Shown: positions 17,257 through 26,260 of the stretch, piece after piece | How the letters are laid out: every line of letters begins with the position of its first letter | Position numbering within the stretch: the first letter of the stretch is position 1 | Assembly: GCA_024695665.1 (NCBI GenBank) | Contig: JAILHT010000057.1 | Coordinates: forward strand, 50,588-114,587 | Length of the DNA: 64,000 nt | Direction: 5' to 3' | DNA from: Lachnospiraceae bacterium | GTDB taxonomy: Bacteria > Bacillota > Clostridia > Lachnospirales > Lachnospiraceae | Notes under the pieces: model-generated | What the model saw: only the letters and a program-made list of their open reading frames with translations | What the model was told of the DNA's origin: nothing | Databases searched by the model: none | Position numbers and translations under genes: made by a program

Positions 17257-17892
17257 ATGACTGTTTGTGAAATCATTTATCTGGAAAAAGGAAAATACAG
17301 AGTTGTCTTTGATAGGGCAGATGAACTTATCATGTATCGGTCAGAACTCAAAGAGTCCTGTCTTGAAGAGGGCGGTTTTCTTTCGGATGATAAATATGAC
17401 GATCTAATATGTAATGTGATCGGAAAACGCGCTACAAAGCGAGCCATGCATATACTTGAAAAAAGAGATAAAACCGAAAAACAGCTTAGGGACAAATTGA
17501 AAGAGAATTCTTACCCTGATAAATCGATTGATATTGCTATAGATTATGTCAAGTCTTTTGGGTATCTTGATGACGAAAGATATTGTTACAATTACATCAG
17601 TTACAGAATAGAAAAGCAGAGTGCTTATAAGCTTAAATCGGCTTTATTATTAAAAGGCATTGATAAAACAATTATTGAGAGTGTTTATGAAGAATTAAAT
17701 GATTCGTCATACGCTGTCGAACAGATTGCTTCATTGCTGGAAAAGAAGCATTTTTTTGATTACATCAATGATAGTGATAAAAAAAATAAAATTATTCAAT
17801 CTATCATGAGAAAAGGTTATGGATATTCTCAAATTCTTGATGTGATTAAAAACTGCAAAAAAAACCAAGATATAGGGGATGAAATTTTGTAA
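17257..17892 (+). CDS. recX: regulatory protein RecX
   Basis: RecX binds RecA filaments and tunes their activity. The 211-residue product has the three-helix repeat pattern of the family: AMHILEKRDKTEKQLRDKL, then YLDDERYCYNYISYRIEKQSAYKLK, then a third repeat IIQSIMRKGYGYSQILDVI. It starts 9 bases after recA with only a weak ribosome site, which fits coupled translation from the SOS-controlled message. Confidence 0.93.
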   Translation: MTVCEIIYLEKGKYRVVFDRADELIMYRSELKESCLEEGGFLSDDKYDDLICNVIGKRATKRAMHILEKRDKTEKQLRDKLKENSYPDKSIDIAIDYVKSFGYLDDERYCYNYISYRIEKQSAYKLKSALLLKGIDKTIIESVYEELNDSSYAVEQIASLLEKKHFFDYINDSDKKNKIIQSIMRKGYGYSQILDVIKNCKKNQDIGDEIL

Positions 17893-17929
17893 AACCTCTA
17901 TATTATGGATTTCTAAATGTTTGGTATAC

Positions 17930-17956
17930 TTGACATAATAATTAAAAGAGTATAAA
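17930..17956 (+). promoter_or_regulatory. probable rny promoter
   Basis: A perfect TTGACA and a TATAAA with a 15-base spacer lie in the recX-rny gap. The spacer is short, so strength is uncertain. Confidence 0.5.
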
Positions 17957-18036
17957 CTTTATTTGTTGTTTTATGACAAATTGATAAAGATTTTTTGTTA
18001 TATGTACAATGAAAACTGAATAAAGGAGGTGCTCCT

Positions 18037-19581
18037 GTGCAATATTTAATCGCGATTATCATCACAATTGTGATTTCAGTACCGGTTACAGCCCTTATTA
18101 CTGTTGCATACAGAAAAAAGGTTGCTGAAGCAAAAATCGGAAATGCCGAAGAGAAAGCGCGTGAAATAGTCGATGATGCTGTAAAAACTGCAGAGACGAA
18201 GAAGCGTGAATCATTACTCGAGATTAAAGAAGAAAGCATCAAGGCCAAGAATGACTTGGATAAGGAGATTAAGGACAGACGTTCTGAGATTCAGCGAAAT
18301 GAACGCAGAATTCAGCAGAAGGAAGAGAACCTTGATCGTAAACTTGAAGCAATCGAAAAGAGGGAAGCTGGTTTTGCTCAGAAAGAGGAACAGCTGAACA
18401 AGCAGAAGGCAGAAATCGCAAAGTTAAATGAAGAGCGTGTACAGGAACTTGAACGAATCTCCGGACTTACTTCAGAACAAGCCAAAGAATATCTATTAAA
18501 AACTGTTGAAGAAGATGTAAAACTTGACACAGCCAAGCTTATCAAAGAGATGGATAAGCAGGCAAAGGAAGAAGCAGATAAACGAGCAAGAGATTATGTT
18601 GTTACTGCTATTCAAAAATGTGCAGCCGATCATGTGGCAGAAGCTACAATCTCGGTTGTTCAGCTTCCGAATGATGAAATGAAAGGAAGAATTATAGGTA
18701 GAGAGGGAAGAAATATCAGAACTCTTGAGACAATGACCGGTGTAGATTTAATAATTGATGATACTCCGGAAGCTGTTATCCTTTCAGCATTTGATCCGAT
18801 AAGAAGAGAAATTGCCAGAATTGCTCTGGAAAAACTTATTGTAGACGGACGAATTCATCCGGCAAGAATTGAGGAAATGGTTGAGAAGGCCAAAAAAGAA
18901 GTTGACCAGATGATAAAAGAGGAAGGCGAAGCTGCTACTCTTGAAGTTGGTGTTCATGGTATTCATCCTGAACTAATTAAACTTCTTGGAAGAATGAAGT
19001 TTAGAACCAGTTATGGTCAGAACGCATTAAAGCATTCTATTGAGGTTGCTCAGATTTCCGGTTTACTTGCAGGTGAGATTGGGTTGGATGTCAGAACGGC
19101 AAAGAGAGCCGGTCTGCTTCATGATATAGGAAAGTCTATTGACCATGAAATTGAGGGAACTCATGTACAGATTGGTACTGACTTATGTAGAAAATATAAA
19201 GAGTCACCAATCGTAATAAATGCTGTAGAAGCACATCATGGCGATGTTGAGCCTCAATCACTTATTGCATGTATAGTTCAGGCGGCTGATACAATCAGTG
19301 CTGCCAGACCAGGTGCAAGAAGAGAAACCGTTGAAACATATTCAAACAGATTAAAACAGTTGGAAGATATTACTAATGAATTCAAGGGCGTAGAAAAGTC
19401 CTTTGCAATTCAGGCTGGAAGAGAGATTCGTGTTATGGTAGTTCCTGAGCAGGTAAGCGATGCTGATATGGTATTGCTTGCGCGAGATATATCAAAGCGC
19501 ATTGAAGATGAGCTTGAGTATCCGGGACAGATTAAGGTAAATCTTATACGTGAATCACGTGTTACAGATTTTGCTAAGTAA
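18037..19581 (+). CDS. rny: ribonuclease Y
   Basis: Membrane-anchored endoribonuclease that starts mRNA decay in Firmicutes. The 514-residue protein has an N-terminal membrane helix (about 2-24), a long Glu/Lys-rich coiled coil (about 30-195), a KH domain with [15 protein letters not shown], and an HD domain with [17 protein letters not shown] and EAHHGDVEP. The start is GTG, with AAAGGAGG 7 bases upstream. It lies after recA-recX but has its own promoter and terminator. Confidence 0.98.
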   Translation: MQYLIAIIITIVISVPVTALITVAYRKKVAEAKIGNAEEKAREIVDDAVKTAETKKRESLLEIKEESIKAKNDLDKEIKDRRSEIQRNERRIQQKEENLDRKLEAIEKREAGFAQKEEQLNKQKAEIAKLNEERVQELERISGLTSEQAKEYLLKTVEEDVKLDTAKLIKEMDKQAKEEADKRARDYVVTAIQKCAADHVAEATISVVQLPNDEMKGRIIGREGRNIRTLETMTGVDLIIDDTPEAVILSAFDPIRREIARIALEKLIVDGRIHPARIEEMVEKAKKEVDQMIKEEGEAATLEVGVHGIHPELIKLLGRMKFRTSYGQNALKHSIEVAQISGLLAGEIGLDVRTAKRAGLLHDIGKSIDHEIEGTHVQIGTDLCRKYKESPIVINAVEAHHGDVEPQSLIACIVQAADTISAARPGARRETVETYSNRLKQLEDITNEFKGVEKSFAIQAGREIRVMVVPEQVSDADMVLLARDISKRIEDELEYPGQIKVNLIRESRVTDFAK

Positions 19582-19591
19582 AACAATTGAG

Positions 19592-19627
19592 AATAAGGAT
19601 GTAGATTTATCTACATCCTTATTTTAA
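19592..19627 (+). terminator. rny terminator
   Basis: 14-bp perfect stem AATAAGGATGTAGA / TCTACATCCTTATT with a four-base loop, followed by TTT. Confidence 0.85.
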
Positions 19628-19726
19628 TTGTTGGCACTTCTTTTATAAAATGTAATGAAATATAAAACATGCATTTATTATCTTTATTTGTTTTATACTT
19701 TTAAAATCGAAAGGCTTATTTACAAA

Positions 19727-20266
19727 ATGAAAAAAATAGAGAGAATTAAAAGAGAAGTCGCATATGAAGGACATATTTTAACTGTTTATAATGATACTAT
19801 TATTGCTCCGAATGGGGATGTAGAAAACTATGACACCGTGCATCATAGAATGGGTGCCGCAGCTACAGTGGCAGTAACGGATGATGAGAAAATTGTTTTG
19901 GTCAGACAATACAGAAATGCCTTGGACAGGGAGACATTGGAGATACCAGCCGGAGCAAGAGATGCGCTGACGGAGGATACAATTGTAACAGCAGAGCGTG
20001 AGCTTAAAGAGGAGACAGGGTATTCCTGTAAGAGTATTAAGCTGCTTTGCAAATTGAGAACAACAGTAGCTTTCTGTGATGAGTTCATAGATATTTATTT
20101 GGCAAAAGGATTGTCTAAAGGTGAACAAAATCTTGATCCTGAGGAAGATATCGACGTGGAAGAGTATAAACTTTCTGATCTTCTTGAAATGATATACAAA
20201 GGCGAATTACAAGACAGTAAAACTGTATCCGGAATCCTTGCATATGCAAATATGCAAAAGCCGTAG
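19727..20266 (+). CDS. Nudix hydrolase, ADP-ribose pyrophosphatase type
   Basis: Predicted to hydrolyse ADP-ribose or a related nucleoside diphosphate. The 179-residue protein carries VLVRQYRNALDRETLEIPAGARD, typical of the NudF/ADPRase branch, then the Nudix helix with ERELKEETGY. The gap from the first Gly to the first Glu of the Nudix box is six residues rather than five. An upstream in-frame start would add a 24-residue aromatic-rich stretch with no ribosome site, so I prefer the ATG behind GAAAGG. Confidence 0.88.
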   Translation: MKKIERIKREVAYEGHILTVYNDTIIAPNGDVENYDTVHHRMGAAATVAVTDDEKIVLVRQYRNALDRETLEIPAGARDALTEDTIVTAERELKEETGYSCKSIKLLCKLRTTVAFCDEFIDIYLAKGLSKGEQNLDPEEDIDVEEYKLSDLLEMIYKGELQDSKTVSGILAYANMQKP

Positions 20267-20270
20267 ATTA

Positions 20271-20299
20271 TTGACTTTTTAACCCTTGTATATTATTAT
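20271..20299 (+). promoter_or_regulatory. tRNA-Arg promoter
   Basis: TTGACT and TATTAT with a 17-base spacer, ending 14 bases before the tRNA. Confidence 0.7.
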
Positions 20300-20313
20300 A
20301 TTTTAGTCTTTGT

Positions 20314-20385
20314 GCAACCGTAGTCTAATGGATAGAACGTTGGACTCCGACTCCAATGATGCGGGTTCGATTCCCGCCGGATGCA
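20314..20385 (+). tRNA. tRNA-Arg (anticodon CCG)
   Basis: A full cloverleaf can be drawn. The anticodon stem TTGGA/TCCAA encloses CTCCGAC (anticodon CCG), the T arm is GCGGG-TTCGATT-CCCGC, and the acceptor is GCAACCG with CGGATGC. Two stem mismatches stand out: A-A at acceptor pair 4-69 and C-A at D-stem pair 12-23. The CCA end is not encoded. It would decode CGG. A promoter lies upstream. Confidence 0.88.
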
Positions 20386-20438
20386 TTTACTGAAATTTGC
20401 TTTTTATTATTTATATATATATTTATTAGGAGGTCATA

Positions 20439-21779
20439 ATGGCTCGTTTGGATAATGAGAACAACGGAATTAATATTGATACATTTAAGAAGTTTTTGAT
20501 TCATAATAAAAATCAGGTTATATCTGTAGCGGTTATTTTACTTATACTTGTTGTTTTAGGAGCAAATGCGAAGAAAGGGAATACGGATACAGCGGTTGTT
20601 GCTGATACACAGACAGAAGTAACCGAAACTACTGAGGTTTCAACAGAGGAAACAGAAACCGAAGTATCAACTGAGTATCAGGTAGACGAGAATCCGGATA
20701 TTAATGAGCTCATCACAAAGTATTATACAGCATATGCTGATGCTGATTTGGAGACTCTTTCGGGAATTGCTGTTCCTATGACTGAACTTGAGCAGAGTTA
20801 TATTGGAGTGTTCAGTCAGTATGTTGAAAGCTATCAGAATATCGTCTGCTACACAAAAGGCGGAATGGAAGATGGATCATATATTGTTTCTGTATCGCTT
20901 GATATAAAATTTGTTGATGTTGAGACTACTGCACCGGGACTTGATTTCTTTTATATAAGAACAAATGAAGATGATCAGTTCTATATTGATAATGTTTATA
21001 GTACGTTCAATCTTTCAAATCAGGAAAATGAACTTGATAATGATGTTGTAACCTTTATAAATGACTTTGAAGAGCAGGAAGATGTTATAGCACTTCAGGA
21101 AGAGGTACAGGCTAAGTATGAAGAAGCAATTGCTTCCGATGAAAGTCTTGCAACTTTAGTGACTTCTACAATACCTGCTGCTATTGCAAACTGGTCTGCA
21201 GAAAAAGCCGAGGAAGCAAAACAGGCAGAAGCTGATGCAAAAGCTGCTGCAGAAGCAGAAGCAGCTGCAGCCGCAGAAGCAGAAGCAGCTGCAGAGGCGG
21301 AAGCAGCGCTTGCTGAAAAGATTGCAAATGCCGTAACGGTATATGTTACAGAGAAAATAAATGTAAGAGAAAGCCCGAGTACGGACTCTGCAGTTATAGG
21401 ACAGCTTGAAGGTGGCTCTACAACTACAATGTATGAAGCCAGAGATGATGGATGGGCTGAGATTGATTACAGCGGCGGTCAGATTGGATATGTAAAACTT
21501 GAGTATCTAACAACTGACGGTACAACCGCATTGGCAACAGCAGAGACAACAACCGATGAGACAACAGCTACAGCAGCTACAGATGGTTTTGCTGAGGGAA
21601 CGGTAATTACGATAAACGGTTCAATAAATATTCGTGAATCAATGGACACAAACTCAGAAAAACTTGCAACTGTTTATTCCGGAAATACTGTTACAGTTGT
21701 TATGAGTTATGCGGAAGGTTGGACAAAGGTTACCTTTGACGGAATCACAGGATATATCAAAACAGACTTGCTTCAATAA
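20439..21779 (+). CDS. membrane-anchored protein with two C-terminal SH3b domains
   Basis: Probably a cell-envelope protein; no catalytic domain is seen. An N-terminal cytoplasmic stretch leads to one membrane helix (about 27-43), a Thr/Glu-rich linker, an NTF2-like region (about 86-190), an Ala/Glu-rich helical spacer (252-295) with repeated AEAEAAA units, and SH3b domains at about 299-358 and 386-446 (INVRESPSTDSAVIGQLEGG, INIRESMDTNSEKLATVYSG). The SH3b domains suggest wall binding. AGGAGG precedes the ATG, and a terminator follows. Confidence 0.85.
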   Translation: MARLDNENNGINIDTFKKFLIHNKNQVISVAVILLILVVLGANAKKGNTDTAVVADTQTEVTETTEVSTEETETEVSTEYQVDENPDINELITKYYTAYADADLETLSGIAVPMTELEQSYIGVFSQYVESYQNIVCYTKGGMEDGSYIVSVSLDIKFVDVETTAPGLDFFYIRTNEDDQFYIDNVYSTFNLSNQENELDNDVVTFINDFEEQEDVIALQEEVQAKYEEAIASDESLATLVTSTIPAAIANWSAEKAEEAKQAEADAKAAAEAEAAAAAEAEAAAEAEAALAEKIANAVTVYVTEKINVRESPSTDSAVIGQLEGGSTTTMYEARDDGWAEIDYSGGQIGYVKLEYLTTDGTTALATAETTTDETTATAATDGFAEGTVITINGSINIRESMDTNSEKLATVYSGNTVTVVMSYAEGWTKVTFDGITGYIKTDLLQ

Positions 21780-21813
21780 TGATTTTGATTAAGGACTGAA
21801 TTTAAAGTATACT

Positions 21814-21842
21814 AAAGAGAAGCTTTTAAGCTTCTCTTTTTT
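21814..21842 (+). terminator. terminator after the SH3b protein
   Basis: 12-bp perfect stem AAAGAGAAGCTT / AAGCTTCTCTTT with TT loop and a T tail. Confidence 0.88.
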
Positions 21843-21930
21843 ACATTTGAAATATGTAAGTTAATGCTGATGCTAATCCTGCGCCAAGTCTCACTCGCGA
21901 GACTTGAATATAAAAAATACGGAGTGAAAT

Positions 21931-22737
21931 ATGGCTTTTAACAATAAGAAAGCAATTAATAAAACAATTGATAAAACAATTAAAAATAGTAGAAATACAA
22001 AAGTCAATGACATTAATACATCCGAAGGAATTCGACTCAATAAATTTTTGAGTGAAAGAGGGGTATGTTCAAGACGTGAGGCAGACAGACTCATAGAAAA
22101 TGGAAAAGTGTTCGTTGATGGCCATCGTGCAACCGTAGGAGTTCGTGTATCCGATAAAAATGATATTGTTGTCGATGGTAAAGCCGTAAAAAAAGCAGAC
22201 AGGCAAGTTCTTATAGCTTTTAATAAACCAAAGGGTATTGTATGTACAGCGGAAAAACGAGAGAGAAATAATATTATAGATTATATAGATTATCCGGTAC
22301 GCATCTATCCTATTGGCCGATTAGATAAGGATTCTACCGGATTGATTTTATTGACTAACAGAGGCGACCTTGTCAACAAAATGATGAGAGCAAGCAATTA
22401 TCATGAAAAGGAATATATAGTTAAGGTCAACAAAAGGATATCCGATGATTTTATTCGTGGTATGGCCGGTGGCGTACCTTTAAGAGAATTGAATACTATG
22501 ACCAGAAAATGTCACGTAAAAAAGATTGGTGACAGAAAATTTAAAATAATACTGACACAAGGTCTTAACAGACAGATTAGACGTATGTGCGAGTATTTTG
22601 ATTATAAAGTAGTGGAACTCAAACGAGTGAGAGTAATGAACATCGAATTGGACAACCTTCCGGAAGGGAACTACAGAGATGTCACGGAAGATGAACTTAA
22701 GGTTTTAAACAAACTTCTCTCAGGCTCCAACAATTAG
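21931..22737 (+). CDS. rluF: 23S rRNA pseudouridine synthase RluF type
   Basis: Converts a specific uridine of 23S rRNA to pseudouridine. The 268-residue chain has an S4 RNA-binding domain (about 34-90, RLNKFLSERGVCSRREADRL), the catalytic motif GRLDKDSTG with Asp132, and QGLNRQIRRMCEYF and the RDVTEDEL end of the RluF/RluB group. A basic, Lys/Asn-rich N-terminal tail of about 30 residues is extra. The leader holds an 8-bp hairpin (CAAGTCTC/GAGACTTG, 21885-21906) of unknown meaning. Confidence 0.92.
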   Translation: MAFNNKKAINKTIDKTIKNSRNTKVNDINTSEGIRLNKFLSERGVCSRREADRLIENGKVFVDGHRATVGVRVSDKNDIVVDGKAVKKADRQVLIAFNKPKGIVCTAEKRERNNIIDYIDYPVRIYPIGRLDKDSTGLILLTNRGDLVNKMMRASNYHEKEYIVKVNKRISDDFIRGMAGGVPLRELNTMTRKCHVKKIGDRKFKIILTQGLNRQIRRMCEYFDYKVVELKRVRVMNIELDNLPEGNYRDVTEDELKVLNKLLSGSNN

Positions 22738-22773
22738 TTTTATTGACTGTAAAAAAATAAATTTGGAGGGAAC

Positions 22774-24774
22774 ATGACAAAAGCTGAATATGATAATCTA
22801 TGTGATGAATTAAGGTATCACATGAATCTATATTACAATGAGGACGAACCTGAAATCAGTGATTATGAATATGATATGCTGATGCAAAAATTAAAAAGTG
22901 CTGAGAAAGAACATCCTGAATGGATAACACCTGATTCGCCATCTCAAAAAGTTGAATTTAAAAGGGAAGCCGGAATAAAAGTTACACATGATGTTCCTAT
23001 GCTTTCTATAGAAGATGTATTTACAAAAGAAGATGTCTGTTCATGGGTAGATAAAGTAAAAAGAATGCATAAGGATTGCACTTTTTCAGTTGAAACCAAA
23101 ATTGATGGCCTTTCTGCTACTTTTCGTTACAGAAAAAAAGATGACGGAAAGCTACATTTTGATCTTTGTGAGACGAGAGGTGACGGTCTTGTTGGAGAGG
23201 ATGTCACAGTAAATGCTAAAGTTTTATCTGATGTGAAAAAGACTATAGATCTTCCGTTTGATTCTTTACAGATCAGGGGCGAGATTTATATGACACATGA
23301 GGATTTTGAAAAGTATAATGAGGAGCAGGAAAAGGCAGGAAAAAAACAGGCTGCAAATCCCAGAAATCTTGCTGCCGGAACCTTTAAGTTGCTTGACCCT
23401 AAAGTCGTAAAAAAACGAGGACTCAGGCTGTTTGTTTTCAATGTTCAGGATGCACCTGCAGAATTGAAAAACAATCACATCAATGCACTTGATCTTTTGG
23501 AAAGCAAAGGAGTGCCGGTTGTATGGCATAAAATATGCAGCACTTCGGAGGAGGTTGTAAATGCTATAGATGAAATAGCAGATATGAGATCTTCTCTCGG
23601 TTATGATATTGACGGTGCAGTGGTCAAGATAAATGAAACTATCTACAGAGACGATTTTCCTGCAGGAAGTAAATATTCGAGCGGTCATATAGCATACAAA
23701 TATCCACCTGAAGAACGTGATGTTGTTATGGACGATATAATCGTGGATGTCGGTCGTACCGGAAAGCTTACTTTTACCGGAATATTTCATGACAGAGAGA
23801 CTGGAAAAACTGCGAAATTATGCGGTACAAATGTATCTAAAGCGACTCTTCACAATCAGGAATACATAAATGAGATGAGTATTGGAATCGGTGGTACATA
23901 TAAGGTATTTAAAAGTGGCGAGATTATACCGAAGCTTAACGGTTGCGTAGAAAAACCGAAGGAAGTATTTAAGGCTCCTGACAGATGTCCTATTTGTGGA
24001 TCACACCTTATCAGAGAAAATGCCGTAGATATAGTTTGTGAGAATCCGTATTGCCAGGCTCAGACATTGAGAAATATCGCATATTTCACATCCATAAACT
24101 GCATGAATATTTTGGGACTAGGTGAAAGTATAATCGATAGCCTTATAAAGGCAGGTTATTTGAAAAACTATGCCGATTTATACATATTGAAGGATCACCG
24201 GGACGAACTTATTGAAAAGGGCATAATCGGGAAAGCCGACTATACCGACAAAATTTTAAAATCGATAGAGGATTCAAAATCAAATGATGCTGTAGCATTG
24301 TTAACCGGACTTGCAATCAGAAATGTAGGAAAAGGCGCAGCAAAAGACATTATGAAACATTTTCATGATATACGCACTCTGATGAATGCCACAAAAGAAG
24401 AACTTACTTCAGTTAATGATATCGGGGAAACTACGGCAAATTGCATTATAGAATTCTTTAATGATCAAAATGCAAAAGATATCATTGACAGATTTGAGAG
24501 TTACGGCTTGAATCTTGCAATGAAAGAAGATGAGAATTTTTCGGAAAAACTTAACGGTCTGACTATTGTCGTGACCGGAACTTTACCTACATTAGGAAGA
24601 AAGGAAGTTCAGGAACTCATTGAAAAAAACGGCGGTAAATGTACCGGAAGCGTAAGCAAAAAGACTTCTCTTCTTGTTGCCGGGGAAGCTGCAGGTTCAA
24701 AACTCACCAAGGCGCAGACACTTGGAATAAAAATAATTGATGAAGCAGAGCTTTTGAGGATGATAAATGAATAG
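22774..24774 (+). CDS. ligA: NAD-dependent DNA ligase
   Basis: Essential ligase that seals nicks in replication and repair using NAD+. The 666-residue protein has the N-terminal Ia domain, the adenylated Lys109 in KIDG, the OB fold, a four-Cys zinc finger (CPICGSH and CENPYCQ), helix-hairpin-helix repeats (TGLAIRNVGKGAA, LTSVNDIGETTA) and a BRCT domain at the end (LTIVVTGTLPTLGRKEVQEL). GGAGG precedes the ATG. Its last 8 bases overlap the next gene. Confidence 0.98.
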   Translation: MTKAEYDNLCDELRYHMNLYYNEDEPEISDYEYDMLMQKLKSAEKEHPEWITPDSPSQKVEFKREAGIKVTHDVPMLSIEDVFTKEDVCSWVDKVKRMHKDCTFSVETKIDGLSATFRYRKKDDGKLHFDLCETRGDGLVGEDVTVNAKVLSDVKKTIDLPFDSLQIRGEIYMTHEDFEKYNEEQEKAGKKQAANPRNLAAGTFKLLDPKVVKKRGLRLFVFNVQDAPAELKNNHINALDLLESKGVPVVWHKICSTSEEVVNAIDEIADMRSSLGYDIDGAVVKINETIYRDDFPAGSKYSSGHIAYKYPPEERDVVMDDIIVDVGRTGKLTFTGIFHDRETGKTAKLCGTNVSKATLHNQEYINEMSIGIGGTYKVFKSGEIIPKLNGCVEKPKEVFKAPDRCPICGSHLIRENAVDIVCENPYCQAQTLRNIAYFTSINCMNILGLGESIIDSLIKAGYLKNYADLYILKDHRDELIEKGIIGKADYTDKILKSIEDSKSNDAVALLTGLAIRNVGKGAAKDIMKHFHDIRTLMNATKEELTSVNDIGETTANCIIEFFNDQNAKDIIDRFESYGLNLAMKEDENFSEKLNGLTIVVTGTLPTLGRKEVQELIEKNGGKCTGSVSKKTSLLVAGEAAGSKLTKAQTLGIKIIDEAELLRMINE

Positions 24775-25561
24775 AAAAACAGATTTACCTGCGGAAGAAT
24801 TGAATATATACAAAAACCGCAATGAATCGCAACTGTTTCATTACTTTGAACCGGAACCCGGGATTTTTATAGCGGAGAGCCCAAATGTTATTGAAAGAGC
24901 CATAAAAGGGGGATATGAACCGCTTTCGGTCTTGATGGAAGAGAAATATATCGATAATGAGTTGGAAAAACTGTTCAGTGCGCATAAAGATACTCCCATA
25001 TATATCGGTGACAAAGTGTTGTTCAGTGAGATAATAGGATTTGATATGTCAAGAGGCATGTTAAGTGCAATGCGAAGAAAAGAAAATCCCGATTACAGAG
25101 CACTTTGTAAAGATAAAAAGAGAATAGCTATATTGAATGACATTGAGAATCCGACGAATGTCGGTGCTATATTTCGCTCTGCAGCTGCGCTTGATTTTGA
25201 TTGTATCCTGTTGACAAAGGGTTGCAGCGACCCTCTATACAGACGTGCGTGCAGGGTGAGCATGGGCACTGTATTTCAAGTGCCATGGTCGTATGCCGAT
25301 GATTATTTTATGGATTATCTAAAGGAGGCAGGCTTTACCACTGTGGGAATGGCTCTGAGCGAAAACTCAGTATCAATCGCGGATGAGAGGCTTAAATCTC
25401 AAGATAAACTAGCTGTGATTTTAGGGAATGAGAGTGTAGGAATCGCCAAAGAAGTGCTGGATAAATGTGATTATATTGCAAAAATACCTATGTCAAACGA
25501 CGTTGATTCGCTAAATGTGGCTGCTGCCGGTGCAGTGATTTTTTGGGAACTGAGAAAATAA
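24767..25561 (+). CDS. SpoU/TrmH-family RNA 2'-O-methyltransferase
   Basis: Predicted S-adenosylmethionine-dependent ribose methyltransferase of rRNA or tRNA, with the trefoil-knot fold. The 264-residue protein has the SPOUT motifs NDIENPTNVGAIFRSAAAL (motif 1), LAVILGNESVGI (motif 2) and IPMSNDVDSLNVAAAGAVIFWE (motif 3). An N-terminal substrate-binding region is present. It overlaps ligA by 8 bases, so the two are co-translated. The exact RNA target cannot be told. Confidence 0.93.
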   Translation: MNRKTDLPAEELNIYKNRNESQLFHYFEPEPGIFIAESPNVIERAIKGGYEPLSVLMEEKYIDNELEKLFSAHKDTPIYIGDKVLFSEIIGFDMSRGMLSAMRRKENPDYRALCKDKKRIAILNDIENPTNVGAIFRSAAALDFDCILLTKGCSDPLYRRACRVSMGTVFQVPWSYADDYFMDYLKEAGFTTVGMALSENSVSIADERLKSQDKLAVILGNESVGIAKEVLDKCDYIAKIPMSNDVDSLNVAAAGAVIFWELRK

Positions 25562-25584
25562 TATTTTTTACGGATGGAACAAAT

Positions 25585-26142
25585 ATGAGCGATTGGAAAG
25601 ATAAAACTGTAAATGCAATGAGAGAACTTATAAAAAAATATGAACTTTATGAGGATGCTTTGTATTTGAGCGCAAATTATGAAAAGAATAACAAAGAAGG
25701 AAAAGCCAAGTCGTATACCATCAGTCTTTGGGAGAAGGATTATCCCGAGATAACAGGATCCGTGAGCAACCCGGACAAAAACTTTTCAGTTGTAAATATT
25801 ACTGAAAAGGACAAGACTAACGAGCTGAAAATGGTTATGGGAATCAATATACTGAGGACAAATGTTTTGGAAGATGTTCCCATACCCGATGATATGGTAA
25901 AGTCCGACACGAAAAGTATATACTGGACAATAGACAAGAACTCAGACAATTTTGAAGCTTATATTAAAAGTTTAATGGAGTATGCTCTGATCAAATACGA
26001 GAGTAAAGCTTCGGCTTTCGGATGTTGCAGTCTGTATAAGAAATGTTCTGAGGCCGGAAAATGTATCCATATCAATAAAATCTATTCCAAATCATGTGGA
26101 TACAGAAAAAATCTTGAGGGCGGAAATATATTTTATGCGTAG
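25585..26142 (+). CDS. unknown protein with a C-terminal cysteine cluster
   Basis: I cannot name a family. The 185-residue protein has a charged N-terminal region and mixed alpha/beta middle, and ends with a Cys-rich stretch: GCC, then C at 153-173 spacing in the pattern CC-x5-C-x5-C-x10-C, followed by YRKNLEGGNIFYA. Four or five Cys could bind zinc or an iron-sulfur cluster. I have the impression of similar C-termini in Firmicutes proteins of unknown role. The ATG at 25585 has GGATGG upstream; an upstream TTG would overlap the methyltransferase gene. Confidence 0.72.
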   Translation: MSDWKDKTVNAMRELIKKYELYEDALYLSANYEKNNKEGKAKSYTISLWEKDYPEITGSVSNPDKNFSVVNITEKDKTNELKMVMGINILRTNVLEDVPIPDDMVKSDTKSIYWTIDKNSDNFEAYIKSLMEYALIKYESKASAFGCCSLYKKCSEAGKCIHINKIYSKSCGYRKNLEGGNIFYA

Positions 26143-26189
26143 TCTTTTATTTTATATTTGTTAATAAGAAGACCTTGGTGTCGGAACAC

Positions 26190-26218
26190 TTGAAAACATT
26201 GTCAATTTAATGCATAAT
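26190..26218 (+). promoter_or_regulatory. possible metA promoter
   Basis: TTGAAA and CATAAT with a 17-base spacer. No S-box (SAM-I) riboswitch is visible in the roughly 120-base gap. Confidence 0.42.
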
Positions 26219-26260
26219 TAAAAGATGCAATTTTTAAAATATACAGAGGTTTGATGCAAA

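Noticed and set aside
21200..21330. Tandem repeat tract as a mobile or CRISPR-like array
   Set aside because: It codes for an Ala/Glu-rich helical spacer inside an SH3b protein; no constant spacer structure is present.
26142..26260. SAM-I or other methionine riboswitch upstream of metA
   Set aside because: The gap is only about 120 bases and shows no core SAM-I sequence or long terminator stem.
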